The notes beneath the pieces were generated by a model. The model was not told where the DNA came from. It did not search any database and saw only the letters and a list, made by a program, of their open reading frames with translations. Shown piece by piece: positions 25,281 to 26,344 of a DNA stretch of 26,344 nucleotides (the stretch's first letter is position 1; each line of letters opens with the position of its first letter). The position numbers and the translations under genes are program-made. Origin of the DNA: DATDMG01 sp036518955 (GTDB lineage: Bacteria > Actinomycetota > Actinomycetes > Actinomycetales > Kineosporiaceae); assembly GCA_036518955.1 (NCBI GenBank), contig DATDMG010000545.1:1-26344 (forward strand), written 5' to 3'.

Positions 25281-25631
25281 TGGTTTGGGACCGCCCCCCG
25301 CAGGGAGATCCCGGAGGGCCTACCTCCATCGCCCGCACAGCACCGAGTCAGGAACCTCTGCCTACATCAAGATCCCCTCCTCGTTCGGGACACACGCGCG
25401 AGCGTGCGACCGACGGCGTCGCGCTGCGTGCTCCCGAGCCACTGCTTTCGCGGGTCCGCCAAGGACAGTTCCCCGATGGCCCTGGCCGAAGGGCCGTCGG
25501 CGGGCCGGACCGGGAGTCCCGTCCGAGACCATCCTGTGAGGCGTTCCAGGGCGCCTTTCCCGGATCACCTCCGCTCCCACGGCAGCCCGGATCGCGCCGC
25601 CAGCCATGCGGCGCGGCCTATCCTCCTCCCC
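25281..25631. other. Intergenic region between the IS element and the SUKH gene
   Basis: About 350 bp. Long open frames cross it on the plus strand, but their translations are Arg/Pro/Ser-rich and resemble nothing. TATCCT at 25619-25624 is a possible -10 box 7 nt before the SUKH start. No other gene or repeat is seen. Confidence 0.5.
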
Positions 25632-26288
25632 GTGGCGACCGACTCCTGGGGCGGCGTGCGCGCCCGGATCCGCCGGCTGCGCTGGTCGCGACATCGGGGC
25701 AAGGTCTTCGGCGCGGACGGGCACCGATTCGCTCTGCGACCGCCCCTGCGTCTAGATCAGCTCGCGCAGATCGAAGCACAGTTCGGAACGGCACTGCCGG
25801 AGGAGTACCGCTCGTTCCTGACCACCGTGGGCGCGGGCGGCGCCGGCCCCGGGTATGGCCTGTTCCCGCTGGCCCGCGACCGCGCCGCCGGCCGGTGGGC
25901 TTGGCTCGGCGACGGTGCCGAGCTGACCGACCTGGACGCCCTTGCCCGCGACTTCGCCCCCGGTGACCTCAGCGGCGACCAGCACCGGCTACAGCAGCAG
26001 CTGCCGCCGCCCCAGGACACCGACGCCTACGCCTCCTGGCAGCGGTCCTGGGAGGACCTGCTGCACGCCCCGGGACGCACCGACGGCGCCGCCTGCGTGT
26101 GCCACCTGGGCTGCGGCTGGCAAGTTTGGCTCATCCTGCACGGCCCGGACGCCGGCCGGATCTGGCTGGACGACCGCGGCGCCGGCATCGACCTCGAACC
26201 CGCCCTCGGCCGCGACGGAAACCCGCACACGTTCACGTCGTGGTACCTGTCCTGGCTGGCCGGCGCCGAGTCCACCATCACCAGCTGA
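25632..26288 (+). CDS. SUKH (SMI1/KNR4) family protein, possible immunity protein
   Basis: About 218 residues with the SMI1/KNR4 (SUKH) fold. The hallmark block is LRLDQLAQIEAQFGTALPEE then YRSFLTTVGAGGAGPGYGLF. Farther on come WLGDGAELTD, CHLGCGWQVWLILHGPDAGR and IWLDDRGAGIDL. It is soluble and has no signal peptide. Many SUKH proteins neutralise secreted or contact-dependent toxins; others have housekeeping roles. No toxin gene is visible before the window ends, so immunity is only a possibility. GTG at 25632 is chosen because the recognisable protein begins there. It has no ribosome binding site and may be leaderless, with a -10 box 7 nt upstream. An earlier start cannot be excluded. Confidence 0.85.
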   Translation: MATDSWGGVRARIRRLRWSRHRGKVFGADGHRFALRPPLRLDQLAQIEAQFGTALPEEYRSFLTTVGAGGAGPGYGLFPLARDRAAGRWAWLGDGAELTDLDALARDFAPGDLSGDQHRLQQQLPPPQDTDAYASWQRSWEDLLHAPGRTDGAACVCHLGCGWQVWLILHGPDAGRIWLDDRGAGIDLEPALGRDGNPHTFTSWYLSWLAGAESTITS

Positions 26289-26344
26289 CGACGCACCGCC
26301 CCGCCAGCCCGACCCGGCTCACGCCCGAGCGGACCCGCCCAGGT

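Noticed and set aside
23520..25631. Very long plus-strand open frame running through the IS element into the SUKH gene
   Set aside because: It is out of frame with the DDE transposase and its translation is Arg/Pro/Gly-rich. Only the last 218 codons encode a known fold.

Overview
The window is GC-rich throughout. It has frequent GTG starts, GGAGG-type ribosome binding sites, a cyclophilin, SHOCT and LGFP-repeat proteins, and SpoIIE-type phosphatases fused to GAF or HATPase domains. This fits an actinobacterium of the Pseudonocardia/Frankia/Geodermatophilus kind. The genus is a guess from gene style, not a search.

Layout. (1) 1-6060: a cyclophilin on the minus strand, then divergently an Ala-rich membrane protein, a globin-like protein without the usual haem histidine, a FIST-domain sensor and a PAS-PP2C phosphatase. 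(2) 6530-9583: one large protein with four tandem GAF domains, a PP2C phosphatase and an anti-sigma-type HATPase. With the preceding genes it looks like a stress-sensing partner-switching cluster, although no STAS antagonist or sigma factor is visible. (3) 9872-14699: a metal-handling block. A translationally coupled SHOCT plus Met-rich PepSY-like pair lies on the minus strand. Next comes a broken copper-type P-ATPase that has lost its phosphorylation aspartate, then an intact P1B ATPase (CPD motif, no CxxC in its HMA-like domain) behind a CsoR-like operator. (4) 14700-18290: a decay zone with remnants of an ABC permease and its ATPase, and of a nucleotidyltransferase-like gene. It also holds an intact P-loop NTPase and a VapBC-like pair whose toxin gene is broken by a 16-bp direct-repeat insertion. 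(5) 18755-19480: an intact FitAB/VapBC-type toxin-antitoxin operon on the minus strand with a visible promoter and operator. (6) 19706-22948: a six-helix membrane protein, an orphan NarL-type response regulator and two secreted proteins. (7) 23009-26288: a fragment of an ISL3-like transposase cut exactly at the end of a complete 2.1-kb IS4-family element with 18-bp perfect terminal inverted repeats, then a SUKH (SMI1/KNR4) protein.

The left third is orderly, probably chromosomal signalling DNA. From about 11 kb onward the window behaves like an accessory region: broken genes, two toxin-antitoxin loci, insertion sequences and a SUKH gene. No tRNA, rRNA, CRISPR array or replication origin was seen.
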